DNA of 64,000 nt from Maricaulis sp017643475 (GTDB lineage: Bacteria; Pseudomonadota; Alphaproteobacteria; Caulobacterales; Maricaulaceae). A program made the position numbers and the translations under genes. Location: the NCBI RefSeq assembly GCF_047123815.1, contig NZ_CP138920.1, positions 868,001 to 932,000 of the forward strand. Reading direction: 5' to 3'. The notes under the pieces are model-generated. The model searched no databases, had not been told where the DNA came from, and saw only the letters and a list, made by a program, of their open reading frames with translations. This document shows, piece by piece, positions 25,088 through 33,824 of this stretch. The stretch's first letter is position 1. Each line of letters starts with the position of its first letter.

Positions 25088-26314
25088 ATGTCGCGATTGA
25101 TCGCCCCGCTGCTCAGCGCGCTCACCCTTTCGGCCTGCGCCACAAGCATTGACCCGAACGAGCCGGTCGCCCATGTCCAGCCCTTGTCGGGGAGCCCGGT
25201 GATGGAAGTCACCAGCGACTACAGCGCCGCCCTGCAATGCCTGTCAGATTATGCACGCGCTCAGCCCTATCCGGCACCGCGTGTTGCGGTAGGTCACATC
25301 TCTGACCTTACCGGAGCAGAAGACTATCTATCGGGTCGTCGCCTGACGCAGGGTGCAACGCTGATGGCAATTACAGCGACGTCGGAAGCCGGCATGCGTC
25401 TGGTTGAGCGTTTCGACATGGGCGTGGTCCAGGTCGAGCTGGACTATGCCCAGAGCGGTCTGCTGCGCGATGCGCCAAATGTCCTGCGCACGGTTCAACA
25501 GGGACAAATGGAGGGCGCCGATCTTTATCTCGTAGGCGGTATCACCGAGTTCAATCCGAATATCCGCTCCAGCGGCACCAATGCCTTCGCCAATACCAGC
25601 GGAGAAACCGGTGGCGCCCTGGCTGTCGGTGGCAGCGACTATGTCGTCGATGTCGGCATCGACCTGCGCCTGATTGATGTCCGCTCTACCGAAGTCCTCG
25701 CCGTCCGCTCCCTGCGCAAGCAGATCCGCGGCCGAGAGGTTGAGGCCGGTATTTACGCCTTCCTTGATGGCACCGTGCTGGATATCGGCGGCGGCGAACG
25801 GGCACTGGAACCGGTTCAGACCGCTGTACGCAGCATGATCGACCGCGCAGTCTTCGAGTTCATGGGCATGCTCTATGATCTGGAATCGGGATCCTGCGTG
25901 GGGGGCCAGCCCGCCATCGCGATCCAGCGCCAGACCGCGGCGGCTGCGCCTGCCGCGCAGCCCGCTCCACAACAGCAACAAATGGCCAACACCGCAGCGC
26001 CGGTGCAGACCCAATTGCCTGAGGCACAATTGCCGCCCGCCAACGGGTATGGCCTGCACATCGCATCGCAGCACACCGTCTGGCAGGCCAACCAGGACTG
26101 GCGTGAGCTGCGGGTCATGTATGCCGATGTCCTGGCCGGACGCGACGCACGGATCACCCGTCTGCAAACGCCGGATCGCGGTGTCGTCTTCCGACTGCTC
26201 GCTGGCAGCTGGCAAAACGAGACCGAGGCTTCCGGCGCCTGCGAACAGATCCGCGCGCGCGGCGGGGATTGCCGTGTCACCGCCTATCAGGGATTGCCGG
26301 TCATGCGATCCTAG
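25088..26314 (+). CDS. hfaB: Holdfast anchoring lipoprotein HfaB, CsgG family, with C-terminal SPOR-like domain (copy 1)
   Basis: A 408-residue outer-membrane lipoprotein (lipobox LSAC, C17). The CsgG-family region spans about residues 50-275, with VAVGHISDLTG, GRRLTQGATLMA, DLYLVGGITEFNPN, DVGIDLRLIDVRSTEV and VQTAVRSMIDRAVFEF. CsgG forms the curli secretion channel; Caulobacter HfaB is needed for HfaA and HfaD stability. A proline/glutamine-rich linker leads to a SPOR-like domain at about 315-405 (YGLHIASQ, then VVFRLLAGSW and CEQIRARGGDCRV), which would bind peptidoglycan. It forms an operon with hfaA. Confidence 0.88.
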   Translation: MSRLIAPLLSALTLSACATSIDPNEPVAHVQPLSGSPVMEVTSDYSAALQCLSDYARAQPYPAPRVAVGHISDLTGAEDYLSGRRLTQGATLMAITATSEAGMRLVERFDMGVVQVELDYAQSGLLRDAPNVLRTVQQGQMEGADLYLVGGITEFNPNIRSSGTNAFANTSGETGGALAVGGSDYVVDVGIDLRLIDVRSTEVLAVRSLRKQIRGREVEAGIYAFLDGTVLDIGGGERALEPVQTAVRSMIDRAVFEFMGMLYDLESGSCVGGQPAIAIQRQTAAAAPAAQPAPQQQQMANTAAPVQTQLPEAQLPPANGYGLHIASQHTVWQANQDWRELRVMYADVLAGRDARITRLQTPDRGVVFRLLAGSWQNETEASGACEQIRARGGDCRVTAYQGLPVMRS

Positions 26315-26351
26315 GCAGTAGCGACCTCAGGTTTGCGATCGATGGCGAGCC

Positions 26352-27312
26352 CTAGAAGCCGTCAGTCGCTATGGTGAGCGAGTTGCCAATCGCAGCCGCC
26401 GTGGCTGCCACATCATCACCGATCGCCCCGACACGTATGTCGGCAACCGCGCCGACATAAGCCGTATTGCCCTGTGCCAGGCTGGCATCCATTTGGGACA
26501 ACCTGGGCAGCGAGTTGGCGGAGAACGAGTTGCCGATGGCCGCTGCGGTTACATCTACGTCATCTTCAACCTTGCGAACGATAGAGCTGAGCTCCGCGAA
26601 ACGCGCACCTGTATTGGTTTGTTCCGCATCTATACCAACCCGGCGCACTCGTTCGAGATCCAAACTCGCCGAATTACCAATGGCCGCCGTCGTAAGGCTA
26701 ACATCCTCTCCGACCCGCGATATCCGGGCATACATCTCGGCAGTCGAAGGCGCGCGAGCGACCTGTTCAATCCCCAGCTCAGCACGCCGAATCCGGTTCA
26801 CCGAGACTGATGCGGAATTGCTCAGTGCCGCACTGGTGCCGGCAACATCGCCGCCAACACGCTGCAGCTGATACAGGTTCAGATCGGCCAGCGTCGCACC
26901 GTCAGCAACCTGGTTGACCTCAACGTCCGACCGACGACGCCTTGCGGCGCGGACCGCGCCATCCAGGTCGACTGAAAGCGAGTTGCCGATCGCTGCGGCC
27001 GTCGAGGAAACACTCTCCCCCACACCAACGACAGAGATATCGCTGATCGCAGAAGCACCCTGTCGCGCAATCTGGGAGACATCGAGCCCCACACTTCGGT
27101 TGAGCGAGACTGAGGCCGAGTTGTTGATGGCCGCAGTCGTCAAATCGACATTTTCGCCTATCCGCCGTATGCCGGCATTCAACTCGGCACGCGTGTAAGC
27201 CCAACTATCCTGTGTGGCATCGACATTGCGCGATTGCGCGTGCGCACCGCCAGCATCCAACAAAAAAAACTCCAGCCAGTACCAAGAGCGCGACTTTTCG
27301 GGCGTTCCGCAT
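26352..27312 (-). pseudogene. Secreted six-repeat protein, copy 2: signal peptide out of frame by one base in an A8 tract
   Basis: The ATG at 27312 (GGGGA upstream) begins MRNARKVALLVLAGVF, but at eight consecutive A residues (27262-27269; T8 on the coding strand) the frame shifts and stops at 27205. Removing one base gives a perfect signal peptide ending GGAHA-Q joined to the long frame that runs to 26352: about 319 residues, six units with the core VGEDVSLTTAAIGNSxS, ending in TDGF like copy 1. The repeat frame is otherwise intact, so it may be a recent mutation, a phase-variable switch or a sequencing error. Confidence 0.75.
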
Positions 27313-27667
27313 TTCGCTTTCCCCTTTTTTCAAGTTTAACGACGCTCGACAGACCTCAAAATTGAGCCCAGTCTCGGGGGAGGGTGGCGAGCTGAACAAA
27401 ATCGATTAAATTCAACGCCTTGAAGTATATGTTTGGCGCCCCTTCCACTCCCCAGAATGGCCGCCAACTCATATCGCATCGGTTCGCTTGCAAATTGCGA
27501 GGCGGCCATTTGGCGAAATGCGAACAACACTCCAGCACTCAACGTTATCGTAGCGCACCCACACAAACCAAGCCATTGTTTTAAATGTATTTTTATGAAT
27601 CAAAAGCACTGGAGCAACGATCGGACCTGCTCATGCACCCTCCTGATTGAAGGTCTTAGGAGGAAAC
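27313..27667. promoter_or_regulatory. Divergent control region between repeat-protein copy 2 and hfaA copy 2, with an inverted repeat
   Basis: A 355-bp gap without a convincing gene. AATGGCCGCC at 27456-27465 is repeated inverted as GGCGGCCATT at 27501-27510, with a 35-bp spacer. The part near hfaA (27560-27610) is A+T-rich. It mirrors the divergent spacer of cassette 1 but is shorter and I see no obvious sequence conservation with it. Confidence 0.5.
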
Positions 27668-28084
27668 ATGTTCGCAACCAATGCTCTGTTACTATCCGCG
27701 TGCTTGGCGCTCGGGTCCTCGGCCGCCGCTCAGGTTTCTGCTGGCCATCCGCAGACCGAGCCCTGGGCTCAAATGATGCGAGTCTATGAAGCGCCCTTCC
27801 ATCCCTACGCAAGAGACGCATCCAACAATCGCATCATCATCAACGGCGAGGCGGTCACGCTCCGCTCGCCGGGGGGACTATCGCACCATTCCCATCGCCT
27901 GCCCTCACCGGGGGAGCATATCGCGCTTCGGGGTCCCCGGGCGATCGCCGTAGGCAATTCCGTCAACATCACCGGAGCTGTGTTCAGCACAATCGTCATC
28001 CACCAGATCAATTCCGGAGACCAAAACGCCACCGTTGTGAACCACCACCAAGGACGCTCCGATGACGATCAACCCAATCCGTAA
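27668..28084 (+). CDS. Holdfast anchoring protein HfaA-like (copy 2)
   Basis: A 138-residue secreted protein paralogous to HfaA copy 1: signal peptide ending at AAA-Q, the segment PYARDASNNRIIINGEAV, and a C-terminal AVGNSVNITGAVFSTIVIHQIN matching the copy 1 end. The middle is more diverged and histidine-rich. The ATG at 27668 has AGGAGG four bases upstream, a strong site. It overlaps hfaB copy 2 by 23 bases. Function as a holdfast or adhesin component is inferred from copy 1. Confidence 0.8.
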   Translation: MFATNALLLSACLALGSSAAAQVSAGHPQTEPWAQMMRVYEAPFHPYARDASNNRIIINGEAVTLRSPGGLSHHSHRLPSPGEHIALRGPRAIAVGNSVNITGAVFSTIVIHQINSGDQNATVVNHHQGRSDDDQPNP

Positions 28085-29264
28085 TATCCTGGCCAGCGCC
28101 TTTGGAGCAGGGCTGATTGCAGGCTGTGCATCGACCATCGACCCCAATCGCCCTGTTGCCCATGTTACGCCGCTTCAAGGGAGCGAAATCGTCGGCGCGG
28201 ACACCGAATACACACAGCGCCTGGCCTGTTTGGCTGGTTTTGTAGGTCAACAGACTTTTGAAGCGCCGCGCGTTTCGGTAGGCCATATCAACGACCTCAC
28301 CGGAACGAACGACTATTTTAATGGCCGCCGGCTGACACAAGGCGCGACGCTGATGGCCATGACCGCGATCGGGCAGTCCGGACTAAGATTGGTCGAGCGC
28401 TATGACATGGGCATTCCCCAGGTCGAACTTGAACTGTCCCAGTCCGGGCTGGTGCGAGACGCTCCGGACCAGCTGCGCCGGATCGAGCAGGGCCAGATCC
28501 AGGGGTCTGACCTTTACCTCGTCGGCGGCATTACCGAATACAATCCCAACATCAGATCCGGCGGCAATAATGCGTTCGCCAATACGGCAGACCGTGATGG
28601 CATCGGCGTGACCTTGCGCAACAGCGATTACATCATCGATGTGGGCATTGATCTGAGATTGATTGATGTGCGCTCGACTGAAGTCGTCAGCATCCGGGCA
28701 TTTCGCAAGCAGATCCGCGGTCGAGAAGTCGAGGCCGGCGTTTTTGCTTTCCTCGATGGCTCAATCATCGATATTGGCGGCGGGGAAAGAGCACTTGAAC
28801 CCGTACAGACCGCGGTGCGCTCGATGATCGATCGTGCCGTCTGGGAATTTGTTCTGGAGCTCTACAATCTGCCCGAAACCTATTGTGATCGACAGTACGC
28901 TTCCTACGCTGAAACCCGTTCTGTCCCGACCTCCGCCGGCTCATATTCCCCAGGCCCAAGGTCGGCCGCGTCGTATGATCTGGATGTCGCTCCACACCCG
29001 CACTTCGCGATACACCTGGCGTCGTATGGTTCTCAAACAGCGGCGCGCTACGGATGGCTTGAATTCAGATATCGATATCCCGAGCTGCTCGGGCAACGTT
29101 CAGCACGCCTCACAACAATCTCTCGAGACGCCATTGAGCCCTTTCATCGGCTGCAAGCGGGGGCATGGCCAACACGCGGCGCAGCCGAACGGGCATGCAG
29201 AATACTACATAGGGACGGTTCATATTGTGAAGTGACCGAGCTGGCGGGCGAGCCGCTAGGCTAG
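28062..29264 (+). CDS. HfaB-like CsgG-family lipoprotein with C-terminal SPOR-like domain (copy 2)
   Basis: A 400-residue lipoprotein (lipobox IAGC, C22) closely related to HfaB copy 1 through the CsgG region: GRRLTQGATLMA, DMGIPQVELELSQSGLVRDAP, DLYLVGGITEYNPNIRSG and VQTAVRSMIDRAVWEF are shared with few changes. Conservation drops in the linker and recovers in the SPOR-like end (FAIHLASY, HRLQAGAW, CRILHRDGSYCEV). AAGGA lies eight bases before the ATG. Its stop overlaps the accA stop at CTAG. It probably forms the exporter for the copy 2 substrates. Confidence 0.85.
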   Translation: MTINPIRNILASAFGAGLIAGCASTIDPNRPVAHVTPLQGSEIVGADTEYTQRLACLAGFVGQQTFEAPRVSVGHINDLTGTNDYFNGRRLTQGATLMAMTAIGQSGLRLVERYDMGIPQVELELSQSGLVRDAPDQLRRIEQGQIQGSDLYLVGGITEYNPNIRSGGNNAFANTADRDGIGVTLRNSDYIIDVGIDLRLIDVRSTEVVSIRAFRKQIRGREVEAGVFAFLDGSIIDIGGGERALEPVQTAVRSMIDRAVWEFVLELYNLPETYCDRQYASYAETRSVPTSAGSYSPGPRSAASYDLDVAPHPHFAIHLASYGSQTAARYGWLEFRYRYPELLGQRSARLTTISRDAIEPFHRLQAGAWPTRGAAERACRILHRDGSYCEVTELAGEPLG

Positions 29265-30244
29265 CCCGCCTCGGCTTCCAGACGACCGATGGCCAGGAAG
29301 CGCTCGCGGCGTTTCTGGCGCAGGGCTGCGGCGTCCAGACCGTCCATCTTGGCCAGGTTGGACTCGATCGCATCACCCACGGCGCGCATGGTCGCGGTCA
29401 CGTGGCGGTGCGCTCCACCGATGGGTTCGGGGATGATCTGGTCGACGATCTTCAGGCCCAGAAGGTCCGGGCCGGTGATCTTCATGGCGACAGCCGCATC
29501 CTTGGCACGAGCGCTGTCCTTCCACAGGATCGAGGCACAGCCTTCCGGCGAAATCACCGAATAGATGGAGTGTTCCAGCATCATGACGACGTTGGCACTG
29601 GCCAGGGCCACAGCACCACCAGAACCACCCTCACCCGTAATGACCGAGATCAGCGGCGTACCCAGCGACAGGCAGCGCTCGGTGGAGCGGGCAATGGCTT
29701 CCGCCTGGCCACGCTCTTCAGCGCCCAGGCCCGGATAGGCACCGGCCGTATCGACAAATGTCAGAACAGGCAGGTTGAACTTCTCGGCCATGTCCATCAG
29801 GCGGATCGCCTTGCGATAACCTTCCGGACGCGCCATGCCGAAATTGTGCTTCAGACGGCTCTCGGTGTCGTGACCCTTTTCATGGCCCATGACGACAACG
29901 GAACGCCCGCGGAAACGGCCCAGACCACCGACAATGGCATTGTCCTCGGAGAAACGGCGGTCACCGCACAGCTCCTCGAAATCCTCGATCAGCGCGGCGC
30001 GGTAGTCACGGAAATGCGGACGCTCAGGATGGCGCGCGACCTGGGTCTTGCGCCACGGGTCCAGCTTTCCATAAATCGCTGCGAGCTGTTCTTCCGCCTT
30101 CTGACGAAGCCTTGCGGTCTCTTCAGCCGTATCCGGCGCATCATCACCGGAAGCGCGCGAAATACTCTCCAGCTCTTCGATCTTGGCTTCAAGCTCGGCG
30201 AGCGGACGTTCGAAATCGAGATAGGTACGGGTCGGATCAGACAT
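29261..30244 (-). CDS. accA: Acetyl-CoA carboxylase carboxyltransferase subunit alpha
   Basis: AccA with AccD transfers carboxyl from biotin to acetyl-CoA, the committed step of fatty acid synthesis. The 327-residue protein starts with the typical YLDFERPLAELEAKIEEL helix and carries the carboxyltransferase core GHEKGHDTESRLKHNFGMA, then PVLTFVDTAGAYPG and VITGEGGSGGA. Size and sequence are normal. It ends tail-to-tail with hfaB copy 2. A dispersed repeat lies between it and xerD upstream. Confidence 0.97.
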   Translation of the reverse strand: MSDPTRTYLDFERPLAELEAKIEELESISRASGDDAPDTAEETARLRQKAEEQLAAIYGKLDPWRKTQVARHPERPHFRDYRAALIEDFEELCGDRRFSEDNAIVGGLGRFRGRSVVVMGHEKGHDTESRLKHNFGMARPEGYRKAIRLMDMAEKFNLPVLTFVDTAGAYPGLGAEERGQAEAIARSTERCLSLGTPLISVITGEGGSGGAVALASANVVMMLEHSIYSVISPEGCASILWKDSARAKDAAVAMKITGPDLLGLKIVDQIIPEPIGGAHRHVTATMRAVGDAIESNLAKMDGLDAAALRQKRRERFLAIGRLEAEAG

Positions 30245-30400
30245 TTAGTGCCACTGTCCTGAACACTGCAAAAGAGCCCGCAAACTAACCAGACCCGACG
30301 GGTGTCACAAGAGCGCAATACGGCTGGGGTGCAGGGGAAGCGAACAGGGTTTGCGGAGTGGACGGGTGTTTACGGAATTTCGCTCGGGCGGCGAGACGAC

Positions 30401-30534
30401 AATCCTTCCCACCGGAAAGGTGTCCTTCTTAGCCTTGGCGAAGAAGGACGGAGGTTCGCTCGCTGCGCTCGCACCCTTCGACCTCGCCTACGCCAAGGCT
30501 TCGGCGAGCCCACTTCCCCATGAATGGGGAAGAT
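30401..30534 (+). repeat. Dispersed intergenic repeat, copy A
   Basis: Shares with the other copies the order TCC-rich hairpin, AGCCTTGGCGAAGAAGGACGG, CCCTTCGACCTCGCC, GGCGAGCCCACTTCCCC and the terminal palindrome CTTCCCCATGAATGGGGAAG. It lies between xerD and accA. Orientation is taken as plus. The middle is shorter than in copy C. The stretch before it (30245-30400) shows nothing I can identify. Confidence 0.8.
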
Positions 30535-30538
30535 CACC

Positions 30539-31462
30539 TCACCCCCTTTTTGCCAGCGGGTGGGCCGAGTTGACGAGTTGTTTCAGACGTTCGTCCAGCA
30601 CATGGGTATAGATCTGGGTGGTCGAGACATCGGCATGGCCCAGCAGCACCTGTACACTGCGCAGATCCGCGCCGCGACTGAGCAGGTGGGTGGCAAAGGC
30701 GTGGCGCAGGACGTGCGGCGAGATCCCGGACGGATCCAGCCCCGCTGCGATGGCGAGCTCACGCAGGATCTGGGCGAAACGCTCGCGGGTCATGTGCCCC
30801 TGCCTGGACGTCGCCGAGGGAAAGAGAAACTTCCCGGCCCGGCTCCTGTTCTCTTCCGCCTTGGGCAGGTGTGCGGCGCGCACGGCCTTGTAGGCCTCGA
30901 CCGCCTCCAGTGCGGACGGGGTCATCGGCACCAGCCTCTCCTTGTTGCCCTTGCCCTTCACAAAGATCATGCGCTCGCCCGTGGCGAACGCCTGGAGGGG
31001 CAGGCTGACCAGTTCGGTCACACGCAATCCGCCCGCATAAAGCACTTCCATCAGCGCCCGGGTGCGCAATCCTGCCGCGTCGGTTTTGGCAGAACAGGCG
31101 GCAAACAGGCGATCAACATCGGCCTCGGCGAGAACTTTGGGCAGGCTGCGACCCTGTTTGGGTCCGCTCAGCGCGTGGCAGGGATCATCCGCGCGAATGC
31201 CTTCGGAGAGCAGGAAACGGTAGAAGCGTTTCAGGGCGGACAGTCGCCGCGCCGCTGTGGCGGGTGACAGGCCGTCTGCGCGCAGGTCCGCGAGCACACG
31301 CTCGATATCCGCTGTTGCGGCCTTGTCCAGATCCACACCTCGCGCGGCCATGCGCGCGGCAGCATCGTCCAGATCGCGGCGATAGGCATCCAGCGTGTTC
31401 TGCGCCGCTCCACGTTCGGCGGCCATCATGTCGAGGAACAAACCTATCGAGGTCTGGCTCAT
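30539..31462 (-). CDS. xerD: Site-specific tyrosine recombinase XerD
   Basis: XerD with XerC resolves chromosome dimers at dif. The 307-residue protein has the SAM-like N-terminal core-binding domain and a full catalytic set: R147 (GGLRVTE), K171 (GKGNKER), H250 and R253 (SPHVLRHAFATHLL), H276 (LLGHADVSTTQIYTH) and Y285. Size and neighbours suggest the housekeeping enzyme rather than an integrase of a mobile element. The call XerD rather than XerC rests on overall similarity. It overlaps the upstream secreted-protein gene by four bases (ATGA). Confidence 0.9.
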   Translation of the reverse strand: MSQTSIGLFLDMMAAERGAAQNTLDAYRRDLDDAAARMAARGVDLDKAATADIERVLADLRADGLSPATAARRLSALKRFYRFLLSEGIRADDPCHALSGPKQGRSLPKVLAEADVDRLFAACSAKTDAAGLRTRALMEVLYAGGLRVTELVSLPLQAFATGERMIFVKGKGNKERLVPMTPSALEAVEAYKAVRAAHLPKAEENRSRAGKFLFPSATSRQGHMTRERFAQILRELAIAAGLDPSGISPHVLRHAFATHLLSRGADLRSVQVLLGHADVSTTQIYTHVLDERLKQLVNSAHPLAKRG

Positions 31463-33054
31463 GAGGATCGCTGGATCAATCTTTCAAGCACCAGCTCAAG
31501 CATGGCCCGGCGCAGTCCCAGCTCGTTGAGAACCGGTGCCGTGCGCGCCATGGTGTCGACATCCTGCGAAGCGTTGAGCGCAGCAACGGCAAACAGGCCG
31601 GCCTCGGCTCGGGCACCAACAGCAGCCGCCTCTTCCATCGCCAGCACATAGGGCGAGACCGTTTCCGGCTCGCGACCGGCAAGGCGTCCGCGCAGGTTTT
31701 CAACCGCCGGAGCACCGAGGCGCTGCAGGGCAATGACATCGGCCAGCACCGTATCGCCATGACGTTCCAGATAGGCAGCCAGCAGGGCTTCCATGGACGG
31801 CGTTTCGACCCGGTCTTCCGCCAGCGCCATCGCCAGTTGAACGGCCACGATCTGGTCCGCGGATGCCGGTGTCCATTCCGACGCCACCTCTGCGCCCTCG
31901 AGTACCTCACCCGCCACATCGGGTTTGCCCGGGAGCTCGCCCGGCATCATGTCCGGGGCCGGCGGGCCATCGACCATACCGTTGAGCCAGCGACGTGCCG
32001 TGCGGATATCTCCGGCCAGGACAGCGGCCATGGCGAAACGTTCGGCATGGACCAGCGTGTCAGCATCGACTTGGATGCTGGACACATCGGAGCCATAGAG
32101 GCGCAGCCCGTCGAGCGGGTCCGCCTCGTCCGTCATCAGCAGGTTCAGCGCTGTTGCGGCGGCGGCATTGTCGCCGGGTGTCGCAAGCACGGAGATCAGC
32201 GCGATCCGGCGCTGATGCCCGTCCAGTGTCTCGGCACGGGCGAGTTCAGCTTGCGGATCATCTGTCTGCAGGAAATTGGGCAGGCGCGGCTCGCCGACCG
32301 CATTGACCAGCCAGACCGGTGTACCTTCCGCAAACGGAACGCCCGCGCTCTGATCAGCCGCCGTGACACGATAGAGCGCCATGTCGACAGCACTGTCGAC
32401 GGCCGGCATCTCGTCCTCGATCATCTGCCCCAGCGTGAAGGCAAAGAACATCCGGTTATAGTCCGGATCGGGCTCGATCGTATCGGCCAGTTCCGCCGTC
32501 AGCTCGGCAGCCGAGTTCTGGCCTTCCGCGGCCATGCACAGGGCGCGAACCCGCACCCAATAGGCGCTGTCGCGTTCATCCAGCAGGGCGCGCGCGGTGT
32601 AACAAGCCCGCTCCACATTATCGGTGGCGAAACCCAGATCTGTGTGCAGGCGCGCCAGTTCCGGACTGCGATTGAGATTGGGGGTACGCTCGAGCAGGTC
32701 GAACCCGTCATAGGCCCCGCCCGCAGCCAGCAGACGGTCGGCGCGCAGGGCCGCCAGGCTGGTCTCTCCGCGGGCACCAGATGGCGGATAACCACCCGAG
32801 ACCAGGATCGCCCGCGACATTTCGGCCAGCGCACGGGAAGCATATCCCTCGCTGTCGGCTGCAGGCAGCTGGCTGAGCGCGGTCCGGGCCAGCATGGCCG
32901 TCGTGCCGTCCCACAGCGTCATATCGAAAATGGCGCCGGGAAGTCCGACTTCCATCGGGTCCAGGGCGTCCAGGCTCTGAACCTCGATATCATCCTGCGC
33001 AAAGGCATTGGAGCCCAGCGCGAGGACCAGCAGGCTAGCGCGGAAAATCATCAT
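31459..33054 (-). CDS. Conserved secreted protein of unknown function (531 aa, alpha-helical)
   Basis: A signal peptide ends at AFA-Q about residue 19. The rest is alanine- and leucine-rich with many short amphipathic helices, like a helical repeat fold, and few cysteines. I recognise no domain. It lies between a 46-residue membrane protein gene, which overlaps its start by 20 bases, and xerD, which overlaps its end by four bases, so the three are a coupled operon divergent from aroK. A periplasmic location is likely. Confidence 0.75.
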   Translation of the reverse strand: MMIFRASLLVLALGSNAFAQDDIEVQSLDALDPMEVGLPGAIFDMTLWDGTTAMLARTALSQLPAADSEGYASRALAEMSRAILVSGGYPPSGARGETSLAALRADRLLAAGGAYDGFDLLERTPNLNRSPELARLHTDLGFATDNVERACYTARALLDERDSAYWVRVRALCMAAEGQNSAAELTAELADTIEPDPDYNRMFFAFTLGQMIEDEMPAVDSAVDMALYRVTAADQSAGVPFAEGTPVWLVNAVGEPRLPNFLQTDDPQAELARAETLDGHQRRIALISVLATPGDNAAAATALNLLMTDEADPLDGLRLYGSDVSSIQVDADTLVHAERFAMAAVLAGDIRTARRWLNGMVDGPPAPDMMPGELPGKPDVAGEVLEGAEVASEWTPASADQIVAVQLAMALAEDRVETPSMEALLAAYLERHGDTVLADVIALQRLGAPAVENLRGRLAGREPETVSPYVLAMEEAAAVGARAEAGLFAVAALNASQDVDTMARTAPVLNELGLRRAMLELVLERLIQRSS

Positions 33055-33175
33055 CCAACTCTACTCTGACTTCTTCACGAGTGGGCTCCATGCCGTTGGC
33101 GATCAGAACCAGCGCGCCGAAACCTGTCATGACAAGCACCGCAACGACCGCAAAACCGATCAGAAAACCCCGCAT
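33035..33175 (-). CDS. Small single-pass membrane protein (46 aa)
   Basis: From the ATG at 33175, which has GAGGGG at good spacing, the minus strand encodes 46 residues: an N-terminal hydrophobic helix (FLIGFAVVAVLVMTGFGALV) and an acidic tail ending in DDDFPR. The stop lies 20 bases inside the next gene. No family is recognised; small anchors of this type occur ahead of periplasmic protein genes. The good ribosome-binding site and overlap support it being real. Confidence 0.65.
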   Translation of the reverse strand: MRGFLIGFAVVAVLVMTGFGALVLIANGMEPTREEVRVELDDDFPR

Positions 33176-33281
33176 GAATATCCCCTCGTGTCCTGGCGTG
33201 ACCGGCATGGTCACTGCAAACTCTTCGGCGCAAGAGCCTAACCGCGATTGCGGCGATTTCCAGACGCTTTATACCAAAGAT

Positions 33282-33824
33282 ATGAGTTTGCAGTGCGCGC
33301 CGGATAAAACCATCACCCTCATTGGCCTTATGGGTGTGGGAAAAACAACCGTTGGCCGCCGCCTGGCACAGGCGCTGGATCTGCCGTTCCGCGATGCCGA
33401 TGAAGAGATCGAACGCGCCGCTGGCCGTTCAGTCAGCGAGATTTTTGCCGATTTCGGCGAGGCCGGCTTTCGCGAGGGCGAACGCAAGGTCATCGCCCGT
33501 CTGCTGCAGGAACCGCCCATGGTGCTGGCGCTGGGTGGCGGTGCCTTTGTCGATCCCGATACGCGCGCGCTGATCAAGGCCCATGCGACCTCGATCTGGC
33601 TGACAGCTGATGTCGACACGCTGGTCGCACGTGTGAAACGCCGGGATACCCGCCCACTGCTGCGGGGCAAGAACCCCAGAACCGTGTTGGGCGAGCTGCT
33701 CGGCAAGCGCACGCCGGCCTATGCCGAGGCCGATCTGCACGTCGATGCGGGCGGGAGCTCCCACCAGGGAACCCTTGACCGTATCGTCGAAGCGCTCAAA
33801 ACCTTGAATCAGAACAATGTCTGA
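33282..33824 (+). CDS. aroK: Shikimate kinase
   Basis: AroK phosphorylates shikimate in aromatic amino-acid synthesis. The 180-residue protein carries the P-loop GLMGVGKT at residues 15-22, the shikimate-binding DADEEIER and FREGER segments, and LALGGGAF. The ATG at 33282 begins MSLQC and has only a weak Shine-Dalgarno. It overlaps aroB by eight bases, giving the standard aroK-aroB pair. Confidence 0.95.
   Translation: MSLQCAPDKTITLIGLMGVGKTTVGRRLAQALDLPFRDADEEIERAAGRSVSEIFADFGEAGFREGERKVIARLLQEPPMVLALGGGAFVDPDTRALIKAHATSIWLTADVDTLVARVKRRDTRPLLRGKNPRTVLGELLGKRTPAYAEADLHVDAGGSSHQGTLDRIVEALKTLNQNNV

Noticed and set aside
30539..31462. Tyrosine recombinase as integrase of a mobile island
   Set aside because: Its length, sequence and operon with a conserved secreted-protein gene fit the housekeeping XerD; no attachment sites or phage genes are near.
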